A DNA stretch of 64,000 nucleotides from Proteus vulgaris (GCA_901472505.1 LR590468.1:3819501-3883500); one strand, 5' to 3'; counted from the first letter of the stretch, positions 31,947 through 42,197 are shown. Numbers and translations: made by a program. The notes: generated from the sequence alone by a model not told the origin.

Positions 31947-33290
31947 ATGAAAATAAAGATGATAAGTATCATCATAATTTTATTAATTAATCCAATAAAA
32001 ACATTAGCTAAAATACCAGAAAATAATATTAAAGAAAATCATTTTATAGATACCGTATTTGAAGATCCTTTATTTAGTCAATCTACCATGTCGCTGTCAT
32101 TAAAAAACTATTGGAAATATTTAAAAGAAGAGGATACCGGTAGTACTCGTGTTCATAATGCATGGGGACAAGGCTTTGGTCTTGATTTTCAATCTGGTTA
32201 TTTCGCTAATATTATTGGCTTTGACGTTGCTTATTACGGTGCAGTTAAATTAGGTGCAAGTGATTATTTTAATTCTCGTGGTGTACTATATAATCACGGA
32301 GAAGGAAATAATAAGAATAATGCGGAAGGCTACTCTAAATTTGGTCAACGTAATATAAAATTACAATATCAACTTGCTGATATTAATTTCAATACGCGTT
32401 GGGGATGGCAAACAATAAAAAACGTTGGCGTCATTTCTAATTCAACACGTTTATCGCCAACTACTTATTCAGGTTGGACCGGTTCTGTCAATTATGGTGC
32501 ATTAACATTACGAGGCGCTTATATTGAAAACGCTATGGATCGTAATTCACCAGATAAAAAACAATTTCAAACCAACAGTGGTGAATATATTAATCACATT
32601 GCCAGTAGTGATTTATTGTGGAAAAGTAATAATCTGAATATGCAATATGGGTATGGTGAAAGTGATAATTATCTACGTCGAAGTATCTTATTTTTAAATA
32701 TGAAGCCCATAAAAGAACTAAATATAGGTACACAAATTTATACAACTCATGCTTTAGATAAATATAAAATAATGTCTACCAATAAGAGAGACTTTGATAA
32801 TAATGCTTGGCATTTTGCCATCGATGTTAAATGGCAGACAGATAATTGGAGCACTAAATGGGGATTAGGTTATACCAATGCAAATAAATCCAATGAAGTG
32901 GGCTTTTATCCACGAGCAATGAGTAAAAACTCACGGGGTACATTTACTTCGATGGCATTTGCCGGAAATGATTATATGCGTGATGGTGAAATTGTACTTT
33001 CAACGATGTCAGATTACACCTTAACTCCTGAACTGGTTGTTGGATTTGCTGGTAATATTGCTCAGTTTAACTATCGTGGTAATCATGTTCGTACTGGTGA
33101 AATTAATGCCTTCAGTCGCTGGGTTCCGGCTAATTCAAAACTTAAAAACCTCACTGTTTGGGCTATGTTTGGTCCTGGTTGGTCTTATCAAATGAAAGGC
33201 AAAACTCCTGTTCTAACTAATGGTAAATATCATCACGCCAATACACTCTCTTCAGAAATTGTCATCGAATATAAATTTAATTTATTTTAA
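31947..33290 (+). CDS. OprD-family outer membrane porin
   Basis: A 447-residue predicted outer-membrane beta-barrel. It begins with a signal peptide (cut near TLA|KIPEN), then the OprD-type opening IDTVFEDPLFSQSTMSLSLKN, long alternating strands, and a C-terminal aromatic residue (EYKFNLF) as needed for barrel assembly. Enterobacterial relatives include the chitoporin ChiP, and E. coli bglH is a different (LamB-type) porin with an analogous role. Lying in the RAT3-led transcript, it is likely to pass beta-glucosides or oligosaccharides to the inner-membrane PTS. GGGGA precedes the ATG. Confidence 0.85.
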   Translation: MKIKMISIIIILLINPIKTLAKIPENNIKENHFIDTVFEDPLFSQSTMSLSLKNYWKYLKEEDTGSTRVHNAWGQGFGLDFQSGYFANIIGFDVAYYGAVKLGASDYFNSRGVLYNHGEGNNKNNAEGYSKFGQRNIKLQYQLADINFNTRWGWQTIKNVGVISNSTRLSPTTYSGWTGSVNYGALTLRGAYIENAMDRNSPDKKQFQTNSGEYINHIASSDLLWKSNNLNMQYGYGESDNYLRRSILFLNMKPIKELNIGTQIYTTHALDKYKIMSTNKRDFDNNAWHFAIDVKWQTDNWSTKWGLGYTNANKSNEVGFYPRAMSKNSRGTFTSMAFAGNDYMRDGEIVLSTMSDYTLTPELVVGFAGNIAQFNYRGNHVRTGEINAFSRWVPANSKLKNLTVWAMFGPGWSYQMKGKTPVLTNGKYHHANTLSSEIVIEYKFNLF

Positions 33291-33295
33291 CTATT

Positions 33296-33320
33296 ATGTC
33301 TCATCATTTTGGTGAGACAT
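33296..33320 (+). terminator. Possible terminator after the porin gene
   Basis: ATGTCTCA (33296-33303) and TGAGACAT (33313-33320) form an 8-bp stem just after the stop. It is followed by a C/T-rich stretch, not a clean T run, so confidence is modest. Confidence 0.45.
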
Positions 33321-33512
33321 CACCCTCTTTTCCTACCGCACCTTTAATACTTAACCACAAGAGTATTATAAAACAACACATTTATCATTTAGGTTATTCA
33401 TCCGTTGTGTGATTTTTCTTCAGATTTTTTCTTATCTCGCTCAAATGACTCACAATATGACTTAAATTTACCTCTTTGCGTTAAAAAAAGCTTGTTTAAA
33501 TACTTTTGTTAA

Positions 33513-33532
33513 CGATAATGATTATCATAATG
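33513..33532 (+). promoter_or_regulatory. Fur box of the hmu operon
   Basis: CGATAATGATTATCA (33513-33527) fits the 15-base Fur consensus at 13 of 14 fixed positions. It runs into a second overlapping motif (ATAATGATAA to 33537), so two Fur dimers could bind. It lies about 30 bases before hmuP, where repression by iron is expected. Confidence 0.85.
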
Positions 33533-33558
33533 ATAACGCTTATTACTCTTGCTTGATT

Positions 33559-33741
33559 ATGAATAAAAAAGCTAATAATTTGGAGAATTCTTTAACTAAA
33601 CAGAATTCTCATTCTTCAATAATTCAATCTATCAATAGTATTGAATTATTAGGTAAAAATGGCGTGGTTTACATTCAACATAACGGAGAGCTGTATCAAC
33701 TACGTCAAACAAAAGCAGGAAAATTAATCCTGACTAAATAA
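33559..33741 (+). CDS. hmuP: Hemin uptake protein HemP/HmuP
   Basis: A small protein (60 residues from the ATG at 33559) of the HemP family. The C-terminal half is diagnostic: ELLGKNGVVYIQHNGELYQL followed by RQTKAGKLILTK. HmuP is needed for full expression of heme receptors in some bacteria (rhizobia, Burkholderia) and stands first in many heme operons. There is no strong Shine-Dalgarno in front, and the 5-base-earlier TTG at 33553 is an alternative start. It lies directly behind the Fur box and 80 bases before the first receptor gene. Confidence 0.85.
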   Translation: MNKKANNLENSLTKQNSHSSIIQSINSIELLGKNGVVYIQHNGELYQLRQTKAGKLILTK

Positions 33742-33821
33742 TCATTTTGACAATAACGTGCAAGCCACCTACCACCACAGCTAGGCAGCCAGCTAAATAA
33801 CTCCATATACAAGGATTTTTT

Positions 33822-36008
33822 ATGGACATTTATGGTATGTGTATGCTGAAAAAACATTACAAATATTCAGGTATAGCAACAACACTGTGTTTGTTGTACA
33901 CCCCGATTACCTCTGCACAATCAGACAATACAGAGATGGACTCTCTCACAGTTGTTGGCCATTCTATTGATAAAAAAATTCACGACTTTCATTCCATTCT
34001 TGATAGTTCAACACCTCTGGCACAAACTGCATCAACAACCGGTGAAATGCTAAACAAAGTGGCTGGTACAACAATATCCGGAACAGGTGTTACGAATGGT
34101 GCCAACATCCTTATGCGTGGCTATGATCAAAAAGGTGTTAAAATTTTGGTCGATGGCATTCAGCAACCTTTAGAAAATACCATAAATAATTTAGGTGGTA
34201 TTTTTCTTGATCCTTCATTAATAAAGCGCATTGATATAAAACATGGCTCATCACCTGTATTACATGGTAATGGTGCTATGGGTGGTGTTGTTTCATTTCA
34301 AACACTAGACCCACGAACTCTATTGCATGCTAATGAAAAATTGAGCGCTAAAATCTTTACCTCTGTTTCATCGGCAGATAAACATTTTACATATGGCGGT
34401 ATTCTTGCTGGGCGAGTCGATATTGCTGAAGGTTTATTTGCTTATAGCCAGCGTCAACGAGGTCCTATTCATTTAGCTAATGGTGATAAACTCGAAAACC
34501 ACGAACACATTAAAAACTTTTTTGCCAAAGCCTATCTTTATCCAACAACAGCCCAGACACTTCTTCTGTCTGCTCGTCATTATTATAATGATGGAAAGCA
34601 ACGTGAAGTATTACACCGTATGGGTGGCTATGGTAAAAATGAAAGTAACCAAGTTGAACGTCGATCTGAACAAAAAAACTATTCTTTAACTTATTATTAT
34701 GAACCTGAAGCGAATACGTGGATTAATTTAACCAGCCATTTGTATTATTCAGAGTTCAATATTAATCAAACATTTTTAACTGACACATCTCTTTCTGACT
34801 ATCAACGTAGAAAAAACCAGCAAGGGAAAATAGGTAGAAATGAAGATCGGACACAATCAACTTATGGATTGAAATTCGAAAACAACGCTCAATTTTCCTA
34901 TTTAGAAAAATTTAATCAAAAGCTCACTTTAGGTACAGAAGCTTATCAGCAAAAAATGGTTTCTAACCAAGCGGCCAAAAACTTTCCTCTTGCAAAAATG
35001 ATTTATGTTGCTGGTTGGCTAGAAAGTCAACTTTCAACACCACATATTCCTTTAGCATTAACAACTGGATTACGTTATCACTATTACAAAAACAAACCTC
35101 AAAGTGAGTTAAATTCGCTTTTAGAAGACTTTAAACAGCATAAACCCGATTTTCATCAAACAAGTGAAAATGAAATTAGTAAAAATATTGCGCTAACCTT
35201 TACACCGGCACAATGGCTACAACTCTATACCTCATATTCAACCAATATGAGAGTACCGACACTAAATGAAATGTTTAACGATTCACTTCATTTTGAGATA
35301 CCCGCTATTTTTGGGCGTACCGCAAAAGGATTTTGGATCCCAAATCCGAATCTTAGACCTGAGAAAAATCGCACTTGGGAATATGGTGGAAAACTAACTT
35401 TTTCACACTTACTAACATCTGACGATGAATTTTCTCTAAATGTGGCTTATTTTGATACAAAAGCGATAGACTATATTACGTATGATGTTTGGGATGCTCG
35501 TGTATTAACGAAAAAACTTCATCTACAAGCCATTAATATTCCCCAAGCACTTATTGAAGGTGTTGATCTCGGTCTGCGCTATTCACATCCATTCATTTCT
35601 ATTGGGTTAGGTTATAACCGTACTCAAACCCTTGAATTAACATCTCATGAAACCATTTCACCGGTTCGCCCTGAAATACTGACGACTTTTATTCAACTTC
35701 CTGTTGCTAAAACACCATTCTCATTAGGGTGGTCAGGAAAATTTGCCAGCGCAACTGAGAATAGAGGGACGCATAAAGGAAGAGCGCCTCATGTAAAAGG
35801 GAAAACCACGAATCGCATGCAAGAGCTAATAACTCAATATCCAGGTTATGGCATCCATGATTTTTCAATTAGTTATCAATCTCAAAACAATAAAGATATT
35901 CAAGCTGCATTGGTGCTCGCAAATGCCTTTAATCGAGAATATTTCTCAGCGATGGGCGTACCACAAGAAAGCAGAAATATCAAAATGTCCGTCAGTTATC
36001 GCTGGTAG
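33822..36008 (+). CDS. hmuR2: TonB-dependent heme/hemoprotein receptor (first of two, HmuR2-like)
   Basis: A 728-residue outer membrane receptor that would bring heme across the outer membrane using TonB energy. It has a signal peptide (cut near TSA|QSDN), a TonB box DSLTVVGHS, a plug domain (GTTISGTGVTNGANILMRGY, LVDGIQQP) and a barrel ending VSYRW. The heme-receptor signature is present but altered: MRVPTLNEMFND for the usual FRAPTLGEMYND, a His in SLHFEIP, and NPNLRPE. It has larger extracellular insertions than the second receptor, so it may bind a different heme source. P. mirabilis carries a comparable pair. Numbering here follows that order. Confidence 0.9.
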   Translation: MDIYGMCMLKKHYKYSGIATTLCLLYTPITSAQSDNTEMDSLTVVGHSIDKKIHDFHSILDSSTPLAQTASTTGEMLNKVAGTTISGTGVTNGANILMRGYDQKGVKILVDGIQQPLENTINNLGGIFLDPSLIKRIDIKHGSSPVLHGNGAMGGVVSFQTLDPRTLLHANEKLSAKIFTSVSSADKHFTYGGILAGRVDIAEGLFAYSQRQRGPIHLANGDKLENHEHIKNFFAKAYLYPTTAQTLLLSARHYYNDGKQREVLHRMGGYGKNESNQVERRSEQKNYSLTYYYEPEANTWINLTSHLYYSEFNINQTFLTDTSLSDYQRRKNQQGKIGRNEDRTQSTYGLKFENNAQFSYLEKFNQKLTLGTEAYQQKMVSNQAAKNFPLAKMIYVAGWLESQLSTPHIPLALTTGLRYHYYKNKPQSELNSLLEDFKQHKPDFHQTSENEISKNIALTFTPAQWLQLYTSYSTNMRVPTLNEMFNDSLHFEIPAIFGRTAKGFWIPNPNLRPEKNRTWEYGGKLTFSHLLTSDDEFSLNVAYFDTKAIDYITYDVWDARVLTKKLHLQAINIPQALIEGVDLGLRYSHPFISIGLGYNRTQTLELTSHETISPVRPEILTTFIQLPVAKTPFSLGWSGKFASATENRGTHKGRAPHVKGKTTNRMQELITQYPGYGIHDFSISYQSQNNKDIQAALVLANAFNREYFSAMGVPQESRNIKMSVSYRW

Positions 36009-36078
36009 ATGAGGAGCAATAATTTATATAACAAAGGGCTGTTTTAACAGCCCATTAAAATAACGGAGATCCATCTAC

Positions 36079-38106
36079 ATGTCTCAGTCATCCTTATTAA
36101 TTAAATTTAGTTTACTGGCTGTTGCTGTTTCTTCTGCTTGTGTGTCAGCACAAGAGAAAACACAAACTAGCGAGGAGAAAAAAACAGAAGTACTTACTGT
36201 TTATGCGACGGGTAATGAGCGTGATAGCTTTACGTTACCCATGATGTCAACCGTTATTAAAAATAACAATGCGTTGTCAGAAACCGCAGGTAGTGCTTCT
36301 GAACTACTTCGTCATATGCCCGGAATTTCTATTTCAGGCGCAGGTCGTACTAATGGTGAAACCATCAGTATGCGTGGATACAGTAAAAATGGAATATTGA
36401 CACTTGTAGATGGTGTACGTCAAGGAACTGACACTGGCCATATTGACAGTATTTTTGTTGATCCTCTTCTTATAAAGCAAGTTGAAGTAGTTAGGGGACC
36501 TTCTGCATTGTTGTATGGTAGTGGAGCACTTGGCGGTGTTATTGCTTACGATACTGTTGATGCCAGCGATCTACTTTTAAAAAACGAACAAGGTGGTGTG
36601 CGTGTCACTGGTCTTGGTAATACCGCGCAACATAGCCAAGGTTTGGGTATTACTGCTTTTGGTAAACACGATAACCTTGATGGTCTCGTTGCATTATCAG
36701 CGCGTGATAAAGGTGATACTCGTTATGGTGGAGGTTACCGTGCACAAAATGATGAAACCATTATTAACCTACTCTCCAAAGGGCGTTGGTTTATTGATGA
36801 TAGTAATACTTTAAGTGGTCAATTCCGCTATTACCATAATAATGCTCATCAACCTAAAAACCCTCAAGTTGCTGGAAATTCCACACTGACAAATGTGGAA
36901 ACTGACCGGACAACAACACAAAAAGATGCACAGTTAACCTATCAATACAATCCTTCGAATTTACAATGGGTTAATCTAAAAACACAAGCTTATTACAGTG
37001 AAATTGATATCAACGCCAAAACAACACAAAAAGGATTTGAAGGTCGAGAGCAGAAAACATATGGCGTAAAACTTGAGAATCGCTCTCAAGTGGGAATGAA
37101 TAGCTTTGCATCACATGGACTTACTTATGGTGGTGAAGTGTATAAACAGAAGCAATCACCAAGTCAAAATACAGAAAGTTTTCCACAAGCAGATATCCGT
37201 TTTATGTCAGGCTGGATTCAAGATGAAGTCACTTTACGTGATTTGCCTGTCTCCTTCATTTTAGGAACCCGTTTTGATAAATATAAAAGCCAAAACGATC
37301 GTTATGATGATATTACCGCTGATAAATGGTCATCCAAAGGAGCTATCAGTATCACACCTACTGATTGGTCAATGATTTATACCTCTTATTCACAAGCGTT
37401 TAGAGCCCCCACTTTAGGCGAAATGTATAACGATGCGAAACATTTTGATGCGCCATTCCCAGGAGCACCAACAAATTATTGGCGCCCTAACCCTAATTTA
37501 AAGCCTGAAACCAATTCAACCACCGAATATGGATTTGGTTTTCAATTCGACGACTTATTATCTAATAATGATAATCTGAAAATTAAAGCAGCCCATTTCA
37601 ATACTCGCGCAAAAGATTATATTGATGCAGATGTCGCTATTTTTCAGGGATATACACAATCAACAAATATTCCAAGAGCAACTATTTGGGGGTGGGATAT
37701 TTCGATGAACTACCAATCTAAATTCTTTAGTTGGGATTTAGCGTATAACCATACCAAAGGGAAAGATAATGCCACTAATGCCTCAATTACCTCGATTGAG
37801 CCGGATACATTGACCAGTCGTTTTGATGTTCCAGTTCCCAACACCGATTTTTCTGTAGGTTGGGTCGGCCAATTTACCAAAAAAACAGACTTTACCAAAC
37901 ATGACCGTTTTAATCGCCCAACCCATCGCCAACAAGCAGGTTATGGCGTCAATGATTTTTACCTTCGCTATGAAGGTAACGCCTCCTTAAAGGGGCTAAC
38001 AACCTCATTTGTACTAGGTAACGCATTTGATAAAACTTATTATTCTTCTGCGGGGATTCCTCAGGAAGGTCGTAATGCAAAAGTACTTGTGAGTTATCAG
38101 TGGTAA
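36079..38106 (+). CDS. hmuR1: TonB-dependent heme receptor (HmuR1-like)
   Basis: A 675-residue receptor close to Yersinia HemR/HmuR. It has a signal peptide ending VSA|QEKT, the TonB box EVLTVYATG, a plug with GISISGAGRTNGETISMRGY, and a barrel with the full FRAP-NPNL heme motif: FRAPTLGEMYNDAKHFDAPF, then NPNLKPE. The His in AKHF is the usual heme ligand. It ends in VSYQW, with terminal Trp. It follows hmuR2 by 70 bases and precedes hmuS by 39, so it is part of the same operon. Confidence 0.95.
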   Translation: MSQSSLLIKFSLLAVAVSSACVSAQEKTQTSEEKKTEVLTVYATGNERDSFTLPMMSTVIKNNNALSETAGSASELLRHMPGISISGAGRTNGETISMRGYSKNGILTLVDGVRQGTDTGHIDSIFVDPLLIKQVEVVRGPSALLYGSGALGGVIAYDTVDASDLLLKNEQGGVRVTGLGNTAQHSQGLGITAFGKHDNLDGLVALSARDKGDTRYGGGYRAQNDETIINLLSKGRWFIDDSNTLSGQFRYYHNNAHQPKNPQVAGNSTLTNVETDRTTTQKDAQLTYQYNPSNLQWVNLKTQAYYSEIDINAKTTQKGFEGREQKTYGVKLENRSQVGMNSFASHGLTYGGEVYKQKQSPSQNTESFPQADIRFMSGWIQDEVTLRDLPVSFILGTRFDKYKSQNDRYDDITADKWSSKGAISITPTDWSMIYTSYSQAFRAPTLGEMYNDAKHFDAPFPGAPTNYWRPNPNLKPETNSTTEYGFGFQFDDLLSNNDNLKIKAAHFNTRAKDYIDADVAIFQGYTQSTNIPRATIWGWDISMNYQSKFFSWDLAYNHTKGKDNATNASITSIEPDTLTSRFDVPVPNTDFSVGWVGQFTKKTDFTKHDRFNRPTHRQQAGYGVNDFYLRYEGNASLKGLTTSFVLGNAFDKTYYSSAGIPQEGRNAKVLVSYQW

Positions 38107-38145
38107 TTAACAATAAAATTAACGATAGATACAATAGGAGTTTCT

Positions 38146-39195
38146 GTGAATAAACCTCTTTATGAGCGCTACCTGCAAGCAAAAGCGGATAAAAAAGCAC
38201 CTTATGCCCGTGATCTAGCTACCTACTTAAATGTAAGCGAAGCCGAATTAACACATGCTCGTGTAGGACATGATGCAAAACGCTTACGTAACGATGTACA
38301 AGAATTATTAAAAACCTTAAGTAAAGTGGGGGAAGTCAAAGCCATTACTCGTAACGATATCGCCGTTCACGAGCATCTTGGTGAGTACACTAATGCACGT
38401 TTTAACGATCACGCAGGTTTAATTTTAAACCCTCGTGCAATGGATTTACGCTTTTTCTTCGCTTATTGGTCAAGTATTTTTGCACTCGCTGAAGAAACTT
38501 CAAAAGGAACTCGCTATAGCATTCAGTTTTTTGATATGCATGGCGATGCATTACATAAAGTCTATGCAACCGACAATACCAATATGGATGAATGGAATAC
38601 ACTAATCCAATCATTCTTATCAGAAGAAAATCCAGCTCTCGATATTACCCCTATCGAACCTTATTCAAACACCCCTGTTAGTCATGAATTGGCAGAGCAA
38701 CTTGAACAACAATGGCGTTCAATGACCGATGTTCACCAATTTTTCAAATTACTAAAAGAAAATAATTTGAGTCGTCAACAAGCTTTTAAAGCTGTTGCTG
38801 ATGACCTTGCTTATCAAGTCGATAACAGTGCTCTGAAAACCTTATTAACCCTCGCGAAAGAAACACAAAATGAAATCATGATTTTTGTTGGAAGTCGTGG
38901 TTGTGTGCAAATTTTTACAGGCCAAATTGAGCGTTTAGTTCCTCACCAATTTGAGAATAGCAACCAAGTCTGGATTAATGTTTTCAACCCTACTTTTACA
39001 CTTCATTTAATTGAAAGTGAAATTGCTGAAAGCTGGATCACTCGTAAACCAACTCAGGATGGTTTTGTCACCAGTCTTGAAATCTTTGATAGCAAAGGCC
39101 AACAGATTGCCCAGCTTTATGGACAACGTACTGAAGGCACTGCAGAGCAACAACAATGGCGCGAGCAAGTTAATACACTTGCCAAAATAGCCTAA
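38146..39195 (+). CDS. hmuS: Heme-handling/degrading protein HmuS
   Basis: A cytosolic HemS/ChuS-family protein that binds incoming heme and in relatives breaks it open to release iron. It has 349 residues with two tandem HemS domains. The first half has VGHDAKRLRND and the second GSRGCVQIFTGQIERL with a heme-facing region. It starts with GTG after TAGGAG. Fourth gene of the hmu operon. Confidence 0.93.
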   Translation: MNKPLYERYLQAKADKKAPYARDLATYLNVSEAELTHARVGHDAKRLRNDVQELLKTLSKVGEVKAITRNDIAVHEHLGEYTNARFNDHAGLILNPRAMDLRFFFAYWSSIFALAEETSKGTRYSIQFFDMHGDALHKVYATDNTNMDEWNTLIQSFLSEENPALDITPIEPYSNTPVSHELAEQLEQQWRSMTDVHQFFKLLKENNLSRQQAFKAVADDLAYQVDNSALKTLLTLAKETQNEIMIFVGSRGCVQIFTGQIERLVPHQFENSNQVWINVFNPTFTLHLIESEIAESWITRKPTQDGFVTSLEIFDSKGQQIAQLYGQRTEGTAEQQQWREQVNTLAKIA

Positions 39196-39210
39196 TCGGA
39201 GAATGAGTTA

Positions 39211-40026
39211 ATGAAAAAATGGCTTCTTTTGATCCTGTGTAGCGTCATGTCGTTTGTCAGTTCCGCCAATGAACGTATTGTCACTATTGGCGGTGATATC
39301 ACAGAGATCGTTTTCGCGTTAGGTGCGGGTGAACAGATTATTGCAAGAGACAGCACTAGTTTAGTCCCTGAACAAGTGAAAGCTCTCCCTGATGTGGGTT
39401 ATATGCGAATGCTAAACCCTGAAGGTATCTTATCGGTCAAACCAACATTAATTATAACCAGCGAATTAGCTCGCCCTTCTTTGGCACTACGCCGAATACA
39501 AGAAGCGGGTATTGCTGTTAAAACAATTACGGGCACACATTCATTAGAAGCCATTAATGAAAAAATAGACACCATTGCCACTATTTTAAATAAACAAAAA
39601 GAAGGTAATCAGCTAAAAGAAAAACTCACCCTATCTATTAGCCAAATACCCACAACACCTATAGATAAAAAAGTCATTTATATCATGAGCCATGGGGGTG
39701 TTGTTCCTATGGCTGCTGGTCAAGATACCGCTGCAGATACTATTATTTCACTAGTTGGGGGCAAGAATGCAATGCAAGGATTTACAAGCTATCGTCCACT
39801 TTCTCAAGAAGGTGTTATTGCAAGCCAACCTGATATTTTGCTGGTGACTAAAGAAGGTATTAAAGGCATTGGTGGTATTGAGAAACTTTGGAATTTACCC
39901 GGCATAAAATACACACCAGCCGGTAAAAATAAGCATTATGTTGTTGTTGATGATATGGGGTTATTAGGTTTTACCCTTTCAACACCTGAAGTCATGCATC
40001 AAATTCGTCAAGCCTTGGAGCAATAA
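39211..40026 (+). CDS. hmuT: Periplasmic heme-binding protein HmuT
   Basis: The substrate-binding component of the heme ABC importer. It has 271 residues with a signal peptide (cut near SSA|NERI), then the class III binding-protein fold: IVTIGGDITEIVFALGAGEQ and the loop VGYMRMLNPEGILSVKPTLII, whose Tyr is the likely heme ligand in the family. Its TAA overlaps the hmuU ATG by one base, so the two are coupled. Confidence 0.94.
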   Translation: MKKWLLLILCSVMSFVSSANERIVTIGGDITEIVFALGAGEQIIARDSTSLVPEQVKALPDVGYMRMLNPEGILSVKPTLIITSELARPSLALRRIQEAGIAVKTITGTHSLEAINEKIDTIATILNKQKEGNQLKEKLTLSISQIPTTPIDKKVIYIMSHGGVVPMAAGQDTAADTIISLVGGKNAMQGFTSYRPLSQEGVIASQPDILLVTKEGIKGIGGIEKLWNLPGIKYTPAGKNKHYVVVDDMGLLGFTLSTPEVMHQIRQALEQ

Positions 40027-41031
40027 TGTCTCGTTTTCATTCACCGTGGATGAGTATTTTAGTTTTACTCTTTTTGCTCACTACAGTCACATTAATTTCT
40101 GTGAATAGCGGTGCATTAGCACTCTCGTTTCATACATTATGGAATAGCTCTTTTGATGATATGGTGTGGCAAGTTTGGTTAGATATTCGCTTACCTCGCG
40201 TATTATTAGCCATTCTTGTTGGAGGAGCATTAGCAATATCTGGTGCGATCATGCAAGGGTTATTTAGAAACTCATTAGCCGATCCTGGGTTACTTGGCAT
40301 AAGTAGCGGTGCAGCACTCATGGTTGCTATCGTGATTATATTACCCTTCTCTTTTTCCCCTATATTCTCATTTTATAGCCATATTGTTGCGGCCTTTGTT
40401 GGTGGCTTGATTGTCGCAATGATCATCTTCTCATTGCATCAATTGAGTGATGGCAATTTAGCACGACTATTACTTGCGGGTATTGCTATCAATGCACTTT
40501 GTATGTCCTTTATTGGCGTCTTAAGTTATATCAGTACAGACCAACAATTACGCCAATTTTCACTATGGATGATGGGTTCATTAAGCCAAATTGACTGGAA
40601 AACCTTATCGATTGCAACGCTTGTGATCATTCCTGTTAGTATTTTGGCCTGTTGGCAGAGTCATAAATTGAACCTGTTACAACTGGGTGACGAAGAAGCA
40701 CACTATTTAGGATTAAACGTAAGACGAACAAAATTTATTTTATTACTGCTTAGCGCCATCTTAATTGGTTGTGCTGTCGCACTCAGTGGTGTCATTGGGT
40801 TTATTGGGCTTGTTGTGCCACATCTTATTCGCATGCGCATCGGCAGTAATCACGTGTGGTTATTACCTGCCACTATTTTAGGGGGGGCCACACTGTTATT
40901 AGCCGCTGATACATTATCTCGAACACTGGTTTCTCCAGCAGAAATCCCTGTGGGGGCTCATTACAGGATTAATTGGAGGCCCTTATTTCCTTTGGCTTAT
41001 CTTACGACAACCAGCAGGAAGGATGTCATGA
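40026..41031 (+). CDS. hmuU: Heme ABC transporter permease HmuU, one-base insertion near the end
   Basis: An inner-membrane permease of the FecCD/BtuC type with about ten membrane helices, including LPRVLLAILVGGALAISGAI, NSLADPGLLGISSGAAL and GFIGLVVPHLIR. As read, the frame runs on through hmuV as one 598-residue protein. The cause is an extra G in the run 40952-40956 after AEIPVG. Without it the end reads a normal LITGLIGGPYFLWLILRQ.. and stops at TGA 41029-41031, giving 334 residues. That stop overlaps the hmuV start as ATGA. The apparent permease-ATPase fusion is therefore not accepted. Confidence 0.9.
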
Positions 41032-41822
41032 TTAAAAAACAAAATACCTCGTTGCTTTATGGAAATAATTTATCGTATCAAATCGGTGAAAAAAACATTA
41101 TTGATGATGTATCACTTTCACTTAATGCTGGAGAGTTAGTCACTATAATTGGGCCTAATGGTGCAGGAAAATCATCTTTATTACGTTTATTAACTGGCTA
41201 TACGACCCCGACACAAGGTGTGTGCTATTTTAAACAAAAAACCTATTCGCAATGGGATCGTCAACAATTAGCACAAAACCGTGCTGTTATGCGTCAAAAT
41301 AGCCAACTCTCATTTTCTTTTTCTGTAGAAGAAGTGGTTGCTATGGGAAGAACTCCTCATGGACAACAACATAAAAAAATGGCAATCGAAACAGCTCTAC
41401 TACAAACAGATTGTTTAAAGTTTAAAGGGAGAGACTATCGTCAATTATCAGGCGGTGAACAACAACGAGTACAACTTGCCAGAGTATTAGCTCAATTATG
41501 GCACCCTACACCACAAGAAGCCGTGTTATTCCTTGATGAGCCGACTTCAGCACTTGATCTTTACCACCAGCAACACAGCTTGCGATTATTAAAACAATTA
41601 GCAAAAACACAACGCCTTATGGTTTGTTGCGTTCTACACGATCTCAATTTGGCCTCACTTTATGCCGATAGAATTTTATTATTACATCAAGGAAAATTAG
41701 TTTGTGAAGGCACACCATACGAAGTGCTCACAACAGAGAATATCCGAAAATGGTATGGCGCTGATGTAAGTGTTGATACCCATCCAGAGCATTCATCCCC
41801 ACAAGTTTTTCTTCGCCCTTAA
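41028..41822 (+). CDS. hmuV: Heme ABC transporter ATP-binding protein HmuV
   Basis: Powers heme import through HmuU. It has 264 residues from the ATG at 41028, which overlaps the restored hmuU stop. The Walker A GPNGAGKSS, signature LSGGEQQRVQLARVLAQL, Walker B VLFLDEPTSALD and switch His in CVLHDLNLA are all present. It ends the operon, followed by a hairpin and 0.5 kb of AT-rich DNA. Confidence 0.95.
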   Translation: MIKKQNTSLLYGNNLSYQIGEKNIIDDVSLSLNAGELVTIIGPNGAGKSSLLRLLTGYTTPTQGVCYFKQKTYSQWDRQQLAQNRAVMRQNSQLSFSFSVEEVVAMGRTPHGQQHKKMAIETALLQTDCLKFKGRDYRQLSGGEQQRVQLARVLAQLWHPTPQEAVLFLDEPTSALDLYHQQHSLRLLKQLAKTQRLMVCCVLHDLNLASLYADRILLLHQGKLVCEGTPYEVLTTENIRKWYGADVSVDTHPEHSSPQVFLRP

Positions 41823-41836
41823 ACTATCCTAATTTT

Positions 41837-41880
41837 ACTCAGTTACCTTCTAGTATGCATTTTCTAGATTGTGACTGAGT
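41837..41880 (+). terminator. Possible hmu operon terminator
   Basis: ACTCAGT (41837-41843) pairs with ACTGAGT (41874-41880), with CTAG/CTAG extending inside, followed by TAATTTATTTTTA. The stem is short for its loop, so it is a candidate only. From here to 42190 the sequence is very AT-rich with no gene. Confidence 0.45.
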
Positions 41881-42197
41881 TAATTTATTTTTATATGCCT
41901 ATTTATTACAAATAAAATACACTAGTAGCACAACGCCAATTGATTAATAAATCTTATTTTTAAAATTTATTATTTAATCAAATAAATTGAATTTAAAATA
42001 CATCTTAATCATTGATTAGATTATAAATCACACAAAAAAACATAACAATCTGAAAAATAAATGGTATAACAGGCTTATCATTAAAAAAATAAGCCAATAA
42101 ATTCAACAAAGTAAAATACATTTAAAACTGTATTTTTAATCAAAATGATTCATTAAACTCTACCTTACTTAAGATATATAGCTTTCTCCTATTGATA

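Noticed and set aside
40026..41822. A single 598-residue permease-ATPase fusion (HmuU-HmuV)
   Set aside because: One extra G at 40952-40956 explains it. Removing it restores a normal HmuU ending with an ATGA overlap to hmuV, as in related operons.
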